Assembly: GCA_030549335.1 (NCBI GenBank)
Contig: CM060193.1
Coordinates: forward strand, 61,781,146-61,845,145
DNA length: 64,000 nucleotides
Reading direction: 5' to 3'
Origin: Pontederia crassipes
Taxonomy: Eukaryota; Streptophyta; Magnoliopsida; Commelinales; Pontederiaceae
Shown: in pieces, positions 1-10,956 of the stretch
How positions within the stretch are numbered: position 1 is the first letter of the stretch
Layout: the number at the start of each line of letters is the position of its first letter
Made by a program: the position numbers and the translations under genes
Notes under the pieces: generated by a model
Seen by the model: the letters and a program-made list of their open reading frames with translations, nothing else
Databases searched by the model: none
Told to the model about the DNA's origin: nothing

Positions 1-188
1 GTCATCGAGGTCAGTGAACGATAAGTCGCTCTCCCGCTTCGATGAACACCTTGGCCGCGACAGTCGATCTCTGCGCTTGTCGCGGCTCAGCCGCCTAGTG
101 ACGGGGTAGATCGGCACTAGTAGACGGGAGAGCGCCGAGCGTAACCATGTCGAAGAAGTCTGGCGAGCCATTCGTCCTATAGATTAAG

Positions 189-633
189 TGAGAGGATCAA
201 AGAGTGAAAGATAGTCCCACATGCACAAAACACAAACGTGGTCATGGGCTTATAAGTGGCATCCCCTGTTACCTATTAAGACGCGTTTTAAATTCGTGCG
301 AGCCTAAGGCCCAAAGCGAATAATATCTTAACATAGTTAAGGTGGTGTTACAAAAGGTATCAGAGCCATCCTCGCGTGTTCACTTTGAATCATGTGGAAA
401 AGAACTCAGCCTACGGACCACTCAATGAGGACGTTGAGTCCCTTGTGGGGGGTGATCGTAAGGCCCCAAGGTGAAAGGACCAAAGGGTGAAAGATAGTCT
501 CATATGAACAAAACACGGAGATAGTCATGGACTTATAAGTGACATCACCTTTACTTATTAAGACCAATTTTAAATTCGTGCTAGCCTAAAACTCAAAGCG
601 AACAATATCTTGACGGAGCTAAAGGGTGTTACA
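189..633 (+). mobile_element. TRIM (short non-coding LTR retroelement), looks structurally whole
   Basis: Two similar copies of about 163 bp (189-352 and 472-633) both begin TG and end in GTGTTACA. The left copy is followed at 356-367 by GGTATCAGAGCC, the plant initiator-Met-tRNA primer-binding sequence. The short internal part ends in a purine-rich stretch before the right copy. The flanks TTAAG (184-188) and ATAAG (634-638) differ at one base and look like a target duplication. There is no coding capacity, as expected for TRIMs. The two LTRs are clearly diverged from each other, so the insertion is probably old. Confidence 0.72.
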
Positions 634-639
634 ATAAGA

Positions 640-1250
640 CTTGATGCGCATGAACGAGAAGGGACACCCGATCAAGGTTACTGTGACCGGCGATCACCTC
701 TTGCTTGCTACGATCGATCGATGATGGGGGGCGATCGGCCGACGCGAGCAGGGGGGGTTGCCCCCCATGCCTACTGTAACAGGTGACAGCCGCCCCCCCC
801 CCCCCCCCCCTCTCTCCCCCTGCGCGTCGGCCGACACACGTAGGGTGAGGGGGTGGAGGGGTCGCCCCTTGCCTATTGCGACCGAGAGCGACCGCCCCCT
901 CTTTCCCCTTGCGCGGCCGGTGCGCACAAGGTGAGGGGGGCGACCGCCCCCTCTTTCCCTTGTGCGTCGGCCGGCGTGCACAAGGGGACGTCGCCCCCTT
1001 GTCTGTTGCAATTGAGGACAAGGACGACCGCCTCCCTCTTTCCCCCTTCGCGTCGGCCGACGTGCGTAGAGGGAAGGGGGCGCCCCCGTCTTTCCCCTTC
1101 ATCGGTCAATGCGCGCAGGGGGAAAGGGTGGGTGCGGGGGTTGCCCCATGTTGCGATTGACGAAAGGGGGGTGATAGCCCCCTCCTGCGTGTCGGCTAGC
1201 GCACGCAAGGGGAGGGGGGGGAATTTACCCTTCCCCAACTTTTCTTGTAT
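640..1250. repeat. GC-rich degenerate array with GTCGGCCGAC cores
   Basis: About 600 bp of C- and G-run-rich DNA in an otherwise AT-rich region. A core resembling GCGTCGGCCGACGTGCGCA recurs near 822, 911, 963, 1048, 1101 and 1188. Between cores sit phrases such as TCGCCCCTTGCCTATTGCGA, and there is a run of about 20 C at 788. All frames on both strands are open for long stretches because stop codons are AT-rich; none of the resulting peptides resembles a protein, so no gene is called. Origin unknown; it may be transposon-derived. Confidence 0.55.
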
Positions 1251-1528
1251 AACCTTTTTAAAATCCAAGGGATGGACTTAAACTCTTTGGCACCGTTTGG
1301 TATTCGAACATAGTGAGAACAAAGGTGTTGTTCTTATAATTCTATCCAAACACTGCAGGAATAAAAACATTTGAAGAGACAAGAAAAATCCTTGTGGGCC
1401 ACCTATTTTTGTCTCGTAATTTAAAAAAGTGAGAACCGATTCTTGCTATGAGATGGAATAGAGAAGAACAAATATTTTACTTTATAAATTTTTAAATAAC
1501 TCAAATTTATACAGAATAAATTTATTAT

Positions 1529-3858
1529 GTATAAAAAAATGAAACAAAATCAGAGTTGAATTGGGAAGCCGGGGAGAGCACGAGAGAAAACAAATATCCA
1601 ATCCGATTCAAAGTTTGAAAGGAAAGGGATTAAATCTGATCTAATCAGATTTAATTAGAAGAGGAGGCTTAGTTAAGATAAACTCAAATATTTATCTCCA
1701 ATGGGAGATAAAGACCGGTTCGTGAAAAGGAGGATTTATGCATGAATCCCCTCCTTCGTGCTTTTTCCTTTGCTTGGCACGTCCGGACCCTGTGCGCACC
1801 GAGCAGAGAGATTCTTCTCTCATTCTTCCTAACCTCAAGTAGCGCCAGGACCCCTCCGCTCTTCCCCTAGTATTTTAAGGTATTTGATCCTCACATCTCA
1901 CGTCATGTTCGCTGACCAGTTGCAGGCAGAGGTCGAGAGGGAGAGGAAATAGAGAGCAGGAATTATCGAGAGAAATGACAGGGGATTTGATTGTTGGATT
2001 TCAAGGTCTAGATCGAGGAACGAATTAATTGTGATAACAGGTGGGTGAATCGAAATCACCTTGCATGACCTCTGAATTATCTCAATCCATGCCCTAATCG
2101 TTATGAAATGAAAAGAATATGAATAGGGTTCAAATTATCATTTTTTTTATTATTTGATTTCTTGAATTCTTGATTGGTTGATTGTTGCATGCATAGTTAT
2201 TTCTGTTTGTTTTATTTCTGTATTATTGATTGCTAGGATGTAAGATTTAGAATAGGGCGAAAGTACGTAGGGGGATTCCATTTTCCTATTGTGTCGTAAT
2301 TGCATCGCAACGTTTTATAACGCAACCTAATTTTAAATTAGAAGTATTACGGCCGTAAAATTTGTTTGGCCGTAATTTGTTGTTCCGGCCGTCAAGAGGG
2401 AAGAGTAGAGTTTTACGGTCGAGAAAAAAGGTGGAGAGAGAATTAGAAAAAAAAAAGGAAATGTTCGGCCGTAATGGAATAGAGAGGTAGAGAATTTCGG
2501 CCATAAAGGAATAGAGAGAATATTAGAGAGAGAGAAAGGGAAGATGGATTGGCCGTAAGAGAAAAAAAAGAAGAAAAGGATGAAGCTTACGGCCGTAATA
2601 TAATAGGAGTAAAAGTCTACGACCGTAATGGAATCGGGCGTAAAATCCAGAGAGAGAAGGTGTTTACGGCCAAAGAATTAGGGTTTACGGTCGTAAGGTG
2701 AAGGGGATTCCTCGGGCATAAAAATCCAAAGAATTAGCGTTTACGGCCGTAAGGTGAAGGGGATTCCTCGGGCGTAAAAATCCAAAGAATTAGGGTTTAC
2801 GGTCGTAAGGTGAAGGGGATTCCTCAGGCGTAAAAATCCAAAGAATTAGGATTTACGGCCGTAAGGTGAAGGGGATTCTTCGGGCGTAAAAATCCAGAAG
2901 AGGTGAGGGCGTAAAATCCAGCAAAATTCACCCATTAGTCTCTCTTTATTTTGATATGAACATTATTGATTTTCTTATAATTCCAACATGAACTCTTTGT
3001 CTTGATTTACCTCATACCGATCATATCTCCTTCATCACATGATACAAAAAATGAAAAGATACTAAAAGTGATTAATAAGTTCAGATGAAAGATTAATGAT
3101 GGGTTGTCAGTCCAAGCCAAGTGCATCAAGATAAGGGTCGCTCCCTTGGTCATGGTTTGATCGCCCATTGACCCGCACAAGGCCATATCGTTTGTTGGGC
3201 ATACCCCAAGAATTAAAGGCATCCAAAGTCACCCTGATTGTTAATTAATAACCAAGATCAACAAGCATGTTCAAGTTCAAGTCAAATCAAGTATGTCATG
3301 ATTCCAAGTTTACTATGTATTATTGATCCTCATGATTCATGATATCGTTGATCTTATTCTTATTATGATCCATGATACCGATATATTATCTTCCACGTTC
3401 AAGTTAAGCATGATTATTTACCGCTGATTATTATATTCATGTCATGCATTGTATATCATGTGGTTTCCCACTAGGCTGTAAAGTTTACGGGAGGACCTCC
3501 TCACTGTATCTGATTTTCACAGGACCAGGTCAGTAACATGGTGGAGTAGGCGTGTGGTGATGAAGCTCTGGCGATAGGACAACACATGAACCATAGGAAT
3601 TTTAGAGTGTTATTTAGTTTTCATTTACCTTCCGCATTTTAGATTCATGATGTAGAACTTATTTTATTTTTTAGTAATGATATAGCCACTTTTAGACTTC
3701 CGCATATTATGTTATCTTCTTTTATTTTATTATTTTCCGCTAACGTGTCTCGGTTCTTGACTGAGATATGGTCAATATTATGGTCAAGTTATAGCATGCC
3801 GTAGCGTTTTCAGGTTGATCTTCGCCATGTGACGGGGATCAATTTGAGGGCGTTACAT
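1529..3858 (+). mobile_element. Solo LTR, Ty3/gypsy type (fossil)
   Basis: The right end GAGGGCGTTACA at 3847-3858, preceded by a block of the kind seen at the 3' end of Tekay-like gypsy LTRs (GATCTTCGCCATGTGACGGG), marks an LTR terminus. No primer-binding site or coding remnant follows, so a solo LTR is the simplest reading. The left boundary is uncertain; TGTATAAA at 1529 is the best candidate. TTTAT occurs on both sides, but not cleanly next to both ends. It contains the 56-bp repeat array at 2675-2898. Confidence 0.4.
2675..2898. repeat. Four tandem copies of a 56-bp unit with TTACGG(C/T)CGTAA
   Basis: GAATTAG recurs at 2675, 2731, 2787 and 2843, exactly 56 bp apart. Each unit holds TTACGGCCGTAA or the one-base variant TTACGGTCGTAA, then GGTGAAGGGGATTC and GCGTAAAAATCC. 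Copies differ at only a few positions. Single or partial forms of the 12-bp palindrome are scattered upstream from about 2348 to 2660, suggesting the array grew from a region already rich in this motif. Confidence 0.85.
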
Positions 3859-3910
3859 TTATTCTTATTCTAGAGGCAGTATGACGCATACCAAACAAGC
3901 CCAGAGAGAG

Positions 3911-4140
3911 TGAGGACATGGCAAAGTTTGTAGGAGGACAAGTTGAGTGACTTTTTATATTGCGTGAGGACATGGAAAAAGTTTGTAGGATGACAAGTGG
4001 AGTGACACTTTTTATATTGCGTCAGGACTCATGACATGGCAAAGTTTGTAGGAGGACAAGTGGGAGTGACACTTTATATGTTGCGAGTAGAGTGAGGACA
4101 TGTCAAAGTAGGTAGGAACGTAAGGAGTCTCATATTAGAT
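3911..4140. repeat. Degenerate tandem repeat, 54-64-bp units
   Basis: GACATGG or GACATGT followed by (C/A)AAAGT and GTAGGA occurs at 3915, 3969, 4033 and 4097 (spacings 54, 64, 64). The units share ACAAGTTGAGTGAC-like and TTTTATATTGCG-like parts. About three and a half imperfect copies lie just outside the right end of the hAT-like MITE. Confidence 0.75.
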
Positions 4141-5620
4141 CTTGGGTACTCAAATGGCCACTACTCTCTCTCTCTCTCGTATAGTAGAGGCCCACGAAAT
4201 TGTGATACAATATTCAATAGATTTATTACCCTTCAATTGGTGAAAAGAGAGAGAGAGTATGTATTTGAGTAAATAAATAACAGTGGGTAAACAAGAAAAC
4301 TGTTGGTTGTAATTTTTGTCTTTAGGCACTTAGAACTATTTAGTCCCACTTGAGAAACCAATATTGGCATGCATTATAAATTCATCAATTTTTTGGGATA
4401 TTTTAATTGTGTGAGTGTTAGGAGGATTATTATGAGGATGAGTTAGGAGGATTTAGCATTTTTTATTTCAAATATGTGATGCATTTAACTATTTGTAGTG
4501 ATGGAGACACAACATTGCGTTTTCCTTTATTATTGCTCGGATAAATAAACTATATTAAGTATTGTTGGTAAATAATATACTTAGTTTGTCAAAACTATAT
4601 TAATTATTGTTGGTAAATAATACTTGACTTGTCAATTAATTATTCAATCAAAGCTGACTAATATTAAATACTTTACTTATATGGAATATTATTTAAAAAC
4701 TTTTTTTTACATTTATAAAACACGTCATATATGTATATTGATACAGTTAATTAGCAGAAGACTCAATAATTTGGGTAAATTTTTTTACTTGTCAGATTTT
4801 TTTATCATGAATATACATATTTAAAAAATTAGCATTATTGATTCTGGTCAAAGATAAGTATTCTTTTCAAAATGAGAGAAAAATTAAGCAAATAAGAAAC
4901 AATCACGATTGAAATATGGTAAAGTCCGTTTGACAATCGAAATAATAGCTCATTCAAATTCTAAGTGAATAATTGAATTAACATATTAATTTGTATTTGG
5001 ATAAGGTGAAAAAGGAATTAGGTAGTTAATGCGCTAGGAAAAAATAGATGTAATAAATTAATTTTATTGGTCATTTGAATAAAAAATAGACATTGCAAAT
5101 ATAAAATATATTTTTGTTGAAAAATAAAATTATAGATCACTTTCTTGTTAACAAATATCTTATTAAAATATAAATAATATTTTTTAATGAATCATATTTT
5201 AATGAAATATTAAAAAAATTTAATGAAATAATATTAATAATTTTATAATGAATATATTATATTTAATAAATAATTTATTTGTGAGAAAACTATAATATAA
5301 AGAAAATAAGGAAACAAAAAAAAGCAAATTGGAAAAAGAAAGTGTTGTCACATCCATAAAAAAATGAAAAAAAAGCAAAAACCAGCTACAGAACTTGCCA
5401 AACAAGCCCTAAGAATTTATAAGAGATGGAAAAGATGAAAGTAATATATTATTTCTTGGTGCATTTAAATGAAATTAAATATAATGATGAGAAATGAAAA
5501 GTTATTTTGATAAATTGATTTTAGATGTTTTGTTAAGATAAGAGAATAATAAAAGTAAAATATAATTTATTTATTTATAAATATTAAGGTTGAATTAAGA
5601 AAATTATGCTAAATTATTTT
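4141..5620. other. AT-rich intergenic DNA, no gene seen
   Basis: Holds short CT and GA microsatellites (about 4168-4188 and 4246-4256) and one 45-bp near-duplicate (4548-4592 and 4593-4636, sharing ATTGTTGGTAAATAATA). Short open frames here are AT-rich and without family resemblance. Confidence 0.5.
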
Positions 5621-5913
5621 CACTATAAGAAAATAGAGTTATTGTGACGAAAATTTATATCATAAAATAGTGAAAATCTGTCACCGATAGTACCGTGTGA
5701 TAAATTTGTGTAAAAAATCTTGATCAAGGCACAAAAAAAAATTCTGACAAAATTATGACAGGTCTAAGTGATCACATTTTCATCACAAAAGTGACACTAA
5801 AATTTTAGAAAAAAAATTAGAAGATTAATCACTAATATTTTTATACTACTTTGCGATGTTTTTTATTTCGTCATAATTTTCTATGACTTGAAGTTATATT
5901 TTTTTTTGTAGCG
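5621..5913. mobile_element. CACTA-type MITE, 293 bp, TTT target duplication
   Basis: Begins CACTATAAGAAAA and ends TTTTTTTGTAGCG, the inverted form of the CACTACAAGAAA terminus of plant CACTA transposons with a few changes. TTT precedes the left end (5618-5620) and follows the right end (5914-5916), matching the 3-bp target duplication of this superfamily. Interior phrases such as TGTGACGAAA and CGTCATAATTTTCTATGAC show subterminal inverted similarity. It has no coding capacity and would depend on a transposase encoded elsewhere. Confidence 0.75.
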
Positions 5914-7340
5914 TTTTATAACAAAATATAAGATAATAAGTAATATTAACTCAATATTTTTATAATAAAAATATTAAATATAATAAATCAAATATGGAAT
6001 ATTTCTTATAAAATTGTAGACTTTACATAATTACTTTATTAATTAGTTAATAAATACTTTTATAAAAAATAGTGTTTTATTAACTTAATAAAATAAGTTA
6101 ATATTTTTAATAATAGGTTATGAGTTAATATAAAATTGCATATTTACATAATTTTATTATTTATAGTAAAAAATAAATTTCTAAACAAATGAGATAAAAA
6201 TGAGAGAGAGACATGTGACTCCCCATGCCACAATACTAATTTCTGTCATTTATTATTTAGATGTATAATTGTCGTTGGGAAAAGGTAAGTGATCGTCATT
6301 AATGCACAATTTAATAAAATGACTATTTCAAATTCTCTTAGCATTGTTTGACACATAAAAAATTAGAGTATTTAATAGGTGATAAAATTTTGTTGGAATC
6401 ATAACGGATAAACTTTTCTTTAAAATAGTCTTTAGAGATTTGAGCACAAAATATTATAAGTTATTCTCATTAGAATATAGTGATTTCATATTTATTCCTA
6501 TTATACCCTCGTTCTTTATTATTTAATTTTTAAATATTATATATATATTCTTTTAATACATCATATCTCAATTACTTTTTAATACATCATGTCTCAATTA
6601 CTTACAATCTGAATAAGTTTTTTATTTTAAAATAATTAATCTTTTATGTTAAAATATTTTTTTTAATTATTATTTAAAATAAAAAAATACCAATTAATTA
6701 TTATGGATATGATGCTTATAAGAATACAATTTAATCATATTATTATGTCTAATTTTGTTATTGTATAACTATACACTAGTTCAACCTCTATATTTAATTA
6801 TTTATTAAATATTTTTTTATCAAATTTATAAATAAATCACTATTCGCTACCGTTGATAGCTAAGAGCTATCCTCTAATTAAATCTCTATTGTCAAATTGA
6901 TATTCAAACCGCTAAGAGCCAAACTCTAAGAAAATATCATATATACATATATAAAAAATATAGAACATATTACAGGATCATATAATCAATCATTAAATCA
7001 ACATCGATCATCATTTCAGCATGAAATGGAGGATTTCAATAGTATTTACGAGAACATTACATAATTTATTTTATTAATTTCCTTTCTATATTAGCATTCA
7101 ATTACCGACAACCTGAATCAATTAATTAAGTCAGATATTTATTGAATAGTATTTATAAATTACAAATGGAATGTTATTAAATGCCATCCATGATTCCCTT
7201 TTACCAATTCTAATACGGTAAAATTAATGAAACAAAATAAACTTTAATTGTACGATATTCTTTTAATTTAAATTTGAAAACAAAAAGAAATCCTAACAAC
7301 ACATTAAATGCATCGTAATTAAAGAAAAAAAGTTACATAA
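5914..7340. other. AT-rich upstream region of the first dirigent gene
   Basis: Very AT-rich sequence with no open frame of interest and no repeat that I can name. Distal promoter elements could be here but none stands out. Confidence 0.45.
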
Positions 7341-7346
7341 TTAAAT

Positions 7347-7359
7347 CGTCATTATGACG
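7347..7359. promoter_or_regulatory. Inverted TGACG pair upstream of the dirigent gene
   Basis: CGTCATTATGACG places two TGACG cores head to head about 70 bp before the start codon. TGACG pairs of the as-1 kind are known binding sites for TGA bZIP factors; function here is inferred. The second dirigent gene has TTAATGACATCATTATT in a similar place, and both promoters share ACACCCTTCT (7380 and 13184 regions), so the two genes were probably duplicated together with their proximal promoters. Confidence 0.35.
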
Positions 7360-7428
7360 CCATACTGTCTCCTATTTCTAACACCCTTCTCAATTCTCAT
7401 TTCCATGTTCCAGAGATAACATCGAGAC

Positions 7429-8010
7429 ATGGCTCACGTCGCAACTACCAGTCCGTTCATCGTCCTCCTCATCCTTCTGACCCTCTTCCTCGGCAATGGC
7501 GCGAGCTCTGCGGCCGCCGCCTTCTCCCGGGGAGTCCGCGTGAAGATGGAGGAGAACGTGACCCACCTCCACTTCTACTTCCACGACGTCGTCAGCGGGC
7601 CCAACGCCACGGCGCTGCCCGTCGTCCCTGCGGCGACGCCGGCGACCCCCGGATCCTTCGGCACGGTGGTGATGATGGACGACCTGCTCACCGAGGGCCC
7701 GGAGCCGACGTCGAGGGCGGTGGGCAGGGCGCAGGGGTTCTACGCGTTCGCGGCGATGCAGGAGCTCGGGTTCCTGCAGGCCATGAACCTGGTGTTCACC
7801 GACGGGCCGTACAACGGCAGCGTGGTCACCGTCCTCGGCCGGAACACCCCGATGCGGGAGACGAGGGAGATGCCGGTCGTCGGCGGGAGCGGGGTGTTCC
7901 GGTTCGCCCGCGGCTACGCGGTGGCCCGGACGCACTCCATCGACGCGGTCAGGGCCGTCGTGGAGTACAACGTGTACGTGATGCACTACGCAACTCCACT
8001 GTACATCTAG
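7429..8010 (+). CDS. Dirigent family protein, 193 aa, intronless
   Basis: Dirigent proteins are secreted beta-barrel proteins that guide the stereochemistry of phenoxy-radical coupling, for example to lignans. The product has a hydrophobic signal peptide (about residues 7-26), then family hallmarks: ENVTHLHFYFHD (42-53), VMMDDLLTEGP (81-91), S.A.GRAQG(F)Y (95-105), VVTVLGRN (132-139) and REMPVVGGSGVFRFARGYA (146-164). The length fits the family's usual 180-195 residues. Three N-glycosylation sequons (N43, N59, N129) fit an apoplastic protein. The start is the first ATG of the frame, directly before the signal peptide. The coding region is far more GC-rich than its surroundings, typical of commelinid monocot genes. 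A paralogue lies 5.2 kb downstream in the same orientation. Substrate and subfamily (DIR-b/d-like) are inferred. Confidence 0.93.
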   Translation: MAHVATTSPFIVLLILLTLFLGNGASSAAAAFSRGVRVKMEENVTHLHFYFHDVVSGPNATALPVVPAATPATPGSFGTVVMMDDLLTEGPEPTSRAVGRAQGFYAFAAMQELGFLQAMNLVFTDGPYNGSVVTVLGRNTPMRETREMPVVGGSGVFRFARGYAVARTHSIDAVRAVVEYNVYVMHYATPLYI

Positions 8011-9933
8011 CAGCTTTCACTATCTTTTAGGGTTTTTTCTTATCTTCCCGAATTAAATAGTTAAATTGAACAAATAATTAATTTACATGTCTGAATTTTG
8101 GTCTTTTACATGTTTTAATATGTAATGCTTTGAAATCTTTTGAGAGTGACGTCGATAACATCATAATAGATTGATTTGGCCCCTTTTCTATTATTCATGA
8201 ATTCCGTTTTTTTTTTTTGCACAGCTATTTTTCTGCCTTTATTAGATGCTTAAATTTTGGATTTTTTTTTCTGTACTACGTATCTTTGTACATCTTTCTT
8301 CCTAATTTTAAAGTTATGAGTTTTACCGACCAGATTTTCATCTCATCAAAATTTCAACCCAAAAATGTAATTTCTAGAGAGATGTTTTTTTATACTCACT
8401 CGGGACTTTACTAATACTTAATTAATTGGAAATTGGAATAAAAAACATAATCATATTTTCTGACTAACTAATGACTTCAGGAATCGAGTTTGGGGCTACT
8501 AACTTCTAGCAATTTATTAGTGCACAATCCTGTTAAAAGGTGAAATTTTGATTATATAACATGTCAAAATTTTGAGGACGAGAATCAAACCTACCGCAAT
8601 CATTCTCTTCTTCTTTTTAATTTTAATCTCTCACCACATATACCAACTTACTCTATTTTAGATTACATCATAACAAAAAGAAGGAAAAAGAGGTACAAGT
8701 TTTAGTAAAGTAACAACTAGAGGTGATTTTTCAAAGTGAGTTGAACTATTCCATTTTTTTATCTTGCACTAACTAATTAATCGGAAGGCGTGGTATACAC
8801 AATGCTGTAAAACTCGGCTTGGCTTGGTCTCACCCGGTCGGTCGGACTAATGTCTGATTCTCATTCCTTGATGTCAACCTATTTTGAATCAGTCAAAATT
8901 GTAGTTCCGACGATCCAATGGATTTGGATAATTTGACCAGGCAAAAAGAGACATTATATATATAGTTTGAAAATTATATTCCAACGCTTTTTTTTCATTT
9001 TTCATCACATATCATCGATATTATTTTATTTATAATTACGAAAAAAATTCATCTTTTATGTAATAACTATTTAATTGATACTTACTTTATTATACTATTT
9101 GAGTCTTAAAGTTTCTTATTTTAATTATTATGCATCTTACAAGGCACTAAGAATATGAGAAAAAAATTATTTAACATAGTTTATTCTTTTTTATTAACTT
9201 ATATTATTTGGTTTGACTTGGTCTTCAACTTGACTTGGTCATCAATTTGGATCCATGGACGGGTCGAGTTTTACGGCATTGGCTATACTACAAAAATGAG
9301 AGAAAAAAAAGAAAATATCTTTTGTGGATGGAAGAATATGAATTTTTTTAGTTCTTTAGAACTAATTGATTAAATAGAAAAATTTTGATTTGATGTTTCA
9401 ATGAAAAATATAATGATGAAGAATTAAGAATTTGATTAGAGGACAAGTTTTAATAGGTGTTTGGATAAAAAATAAGATCGAAGGATATAATTTATTATTT
9501 TATAAATATTATTTTTATATTATTAATTATAAAAATTTTTACAATTAATTGATAACTTTAAAATGAAATGTAAAAGAAAATTTTAACATCAAAGAGTAAT
9601 TTGATTAAATGTAAAAATCAATCAGTATATTATTATATTAGTTAATGACATCATATTTATATAAAATAATTATATAATTATAACTCATTTAGAACACCAT
9701 AATTGATAATTTAGCAGTATTATATTGATAATTATTGTAATATTTATACTAGTTATTTATTATTATGTATAATAAGTAAAATAAATAAAAATATGCACAT
9801 CTATATTTAAACATTAAAAAATATTTTTATAATAAAAAATAATGGAATTTTTTATTTTATTATAATACTATGTAAACTATAATAAATAATTAATACACTT
9901 TTATTATTAGGCCTAAATAAATTTATTTTACAA

Positions 9934-9934
<1 letters not shown>

Positions 9935-9992
<58 letters not shown>
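9935..9992. repeat. (ATT)n microsatellite
   Basis: About 19 uninterrupted ATT units. Confidence 0.95.
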
Positions 9993-9995
<3 letters not shown>

Positions 9996-10915
9996 GCATA
10001 ATATATATATTATTAAACTAATAGCTAAATAGGTTTAAAACTAAAGCCACCAATTTTTAGACCAATATGTTAAAAAAGCTTGCACCTTCGTCCTGATAAC
10101 AAGTTCTCAAGTTCTTGTTAAGAACAAGTTCCATTGATGCGAATTTGATGTTTGACGAGAACTTTAAGTTCAAGACAATGGCGGTGTACGTACATGGGTG
10201 CCGGAGACTATCCTCACATCTTAATGTCTGGTGAAGTAGTACCTTGCATTGTGTGCCCATCAAGTGGTCTCCTAATTGAGTCTCCCAAGTTTTTCTTAAT
10301 AATTTTTACAATTATTCTTTCTTAGTCTTCTAGTCTACTTTTACTAATTTTCGAATTTAAGTCAATCCTTGAGAATTGCCACTTGCATTTAACTTTTATT
10401 TGTAATTATTTCTCAATTAATTTAATCTTTGGGAGTTAACTCAATTACCACTTGTTGCTTTTTTTTTCTTAGCATATAATATTGATAGCATTTTATCAAT
10501 TATAATAAATAATTCATTTCTCTCTAAATTTTTTATCAGTACTTATTGTAGTGTGGATAAATCATTATCATCATTCTATCACACAGTTTGTAATATCTTA
10601 TATTTAATTCACCATTTATTTTTGCTTTAATAATTTTTAATAGATATATGTTAGATTATATATTGAATACCTATTATTCTATGACATAGTTATTATTACA
10701 TAATGTATTATACTTAATTAATAGTGATGTTAAGTAATTGTTTAAGAAGTTATCATTTAACAGAATATATTTTGCTACACGGCGGAAAACTTTTTGTATC
10801 ATTATCCATGTCTTATATTATAATACTCCATAATTAATTTATGGTTGTACTTACATAAAACGTATATGCATATTTCCATTCTAAATATATTTATGTATTA
10901 AAAATTCAAGTCATA

Positions 10916-10919
<4 letters not shown>

Positions 10920-10950
<31 letters not shown>
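10920..10950. repeat. (TA)n microsatellite
   Basis: About 15 TA units. Confidence 0.95.

Positions 10951-10956
<6 letters not shown>

Larger units (their letters stand above)
1289..3903. mobile_element. hAT-like MITE, apparently split by the LTR insertion
   Basis: GGCACCGTTTGGTATTCG at 1289 and the reverse complement of GCATACCAAACAAGCCC at 3886-3902 share the core GTTTGGTATNCG, a common terminal sequence of plant hAT-type MITEs. The left part (about 1289-1528) and the right part (about 3859-3903) lie on either side of the LTR at about 1529-3858. This fits one MITE interrupted by a later insertion. No clear 8-bp target duplication is visible, so the assignment is tentative. Confidence 0.4.

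Noticed and set aside
629-1281. Five overlapping open frames of 94-157 residues on both strands
   Set aside because: All come from GC-rich repeats in which stop codons are rare; peptides are Arg/Pro/Gly-rich without family resemblance.
7390-7986. Long minus-strand frame across the first dirigent gene (and the like at 13300-13797)
   Set aside because: Shadow of GC-rich codons; the plus-strand frame is a clear dirigent protein.
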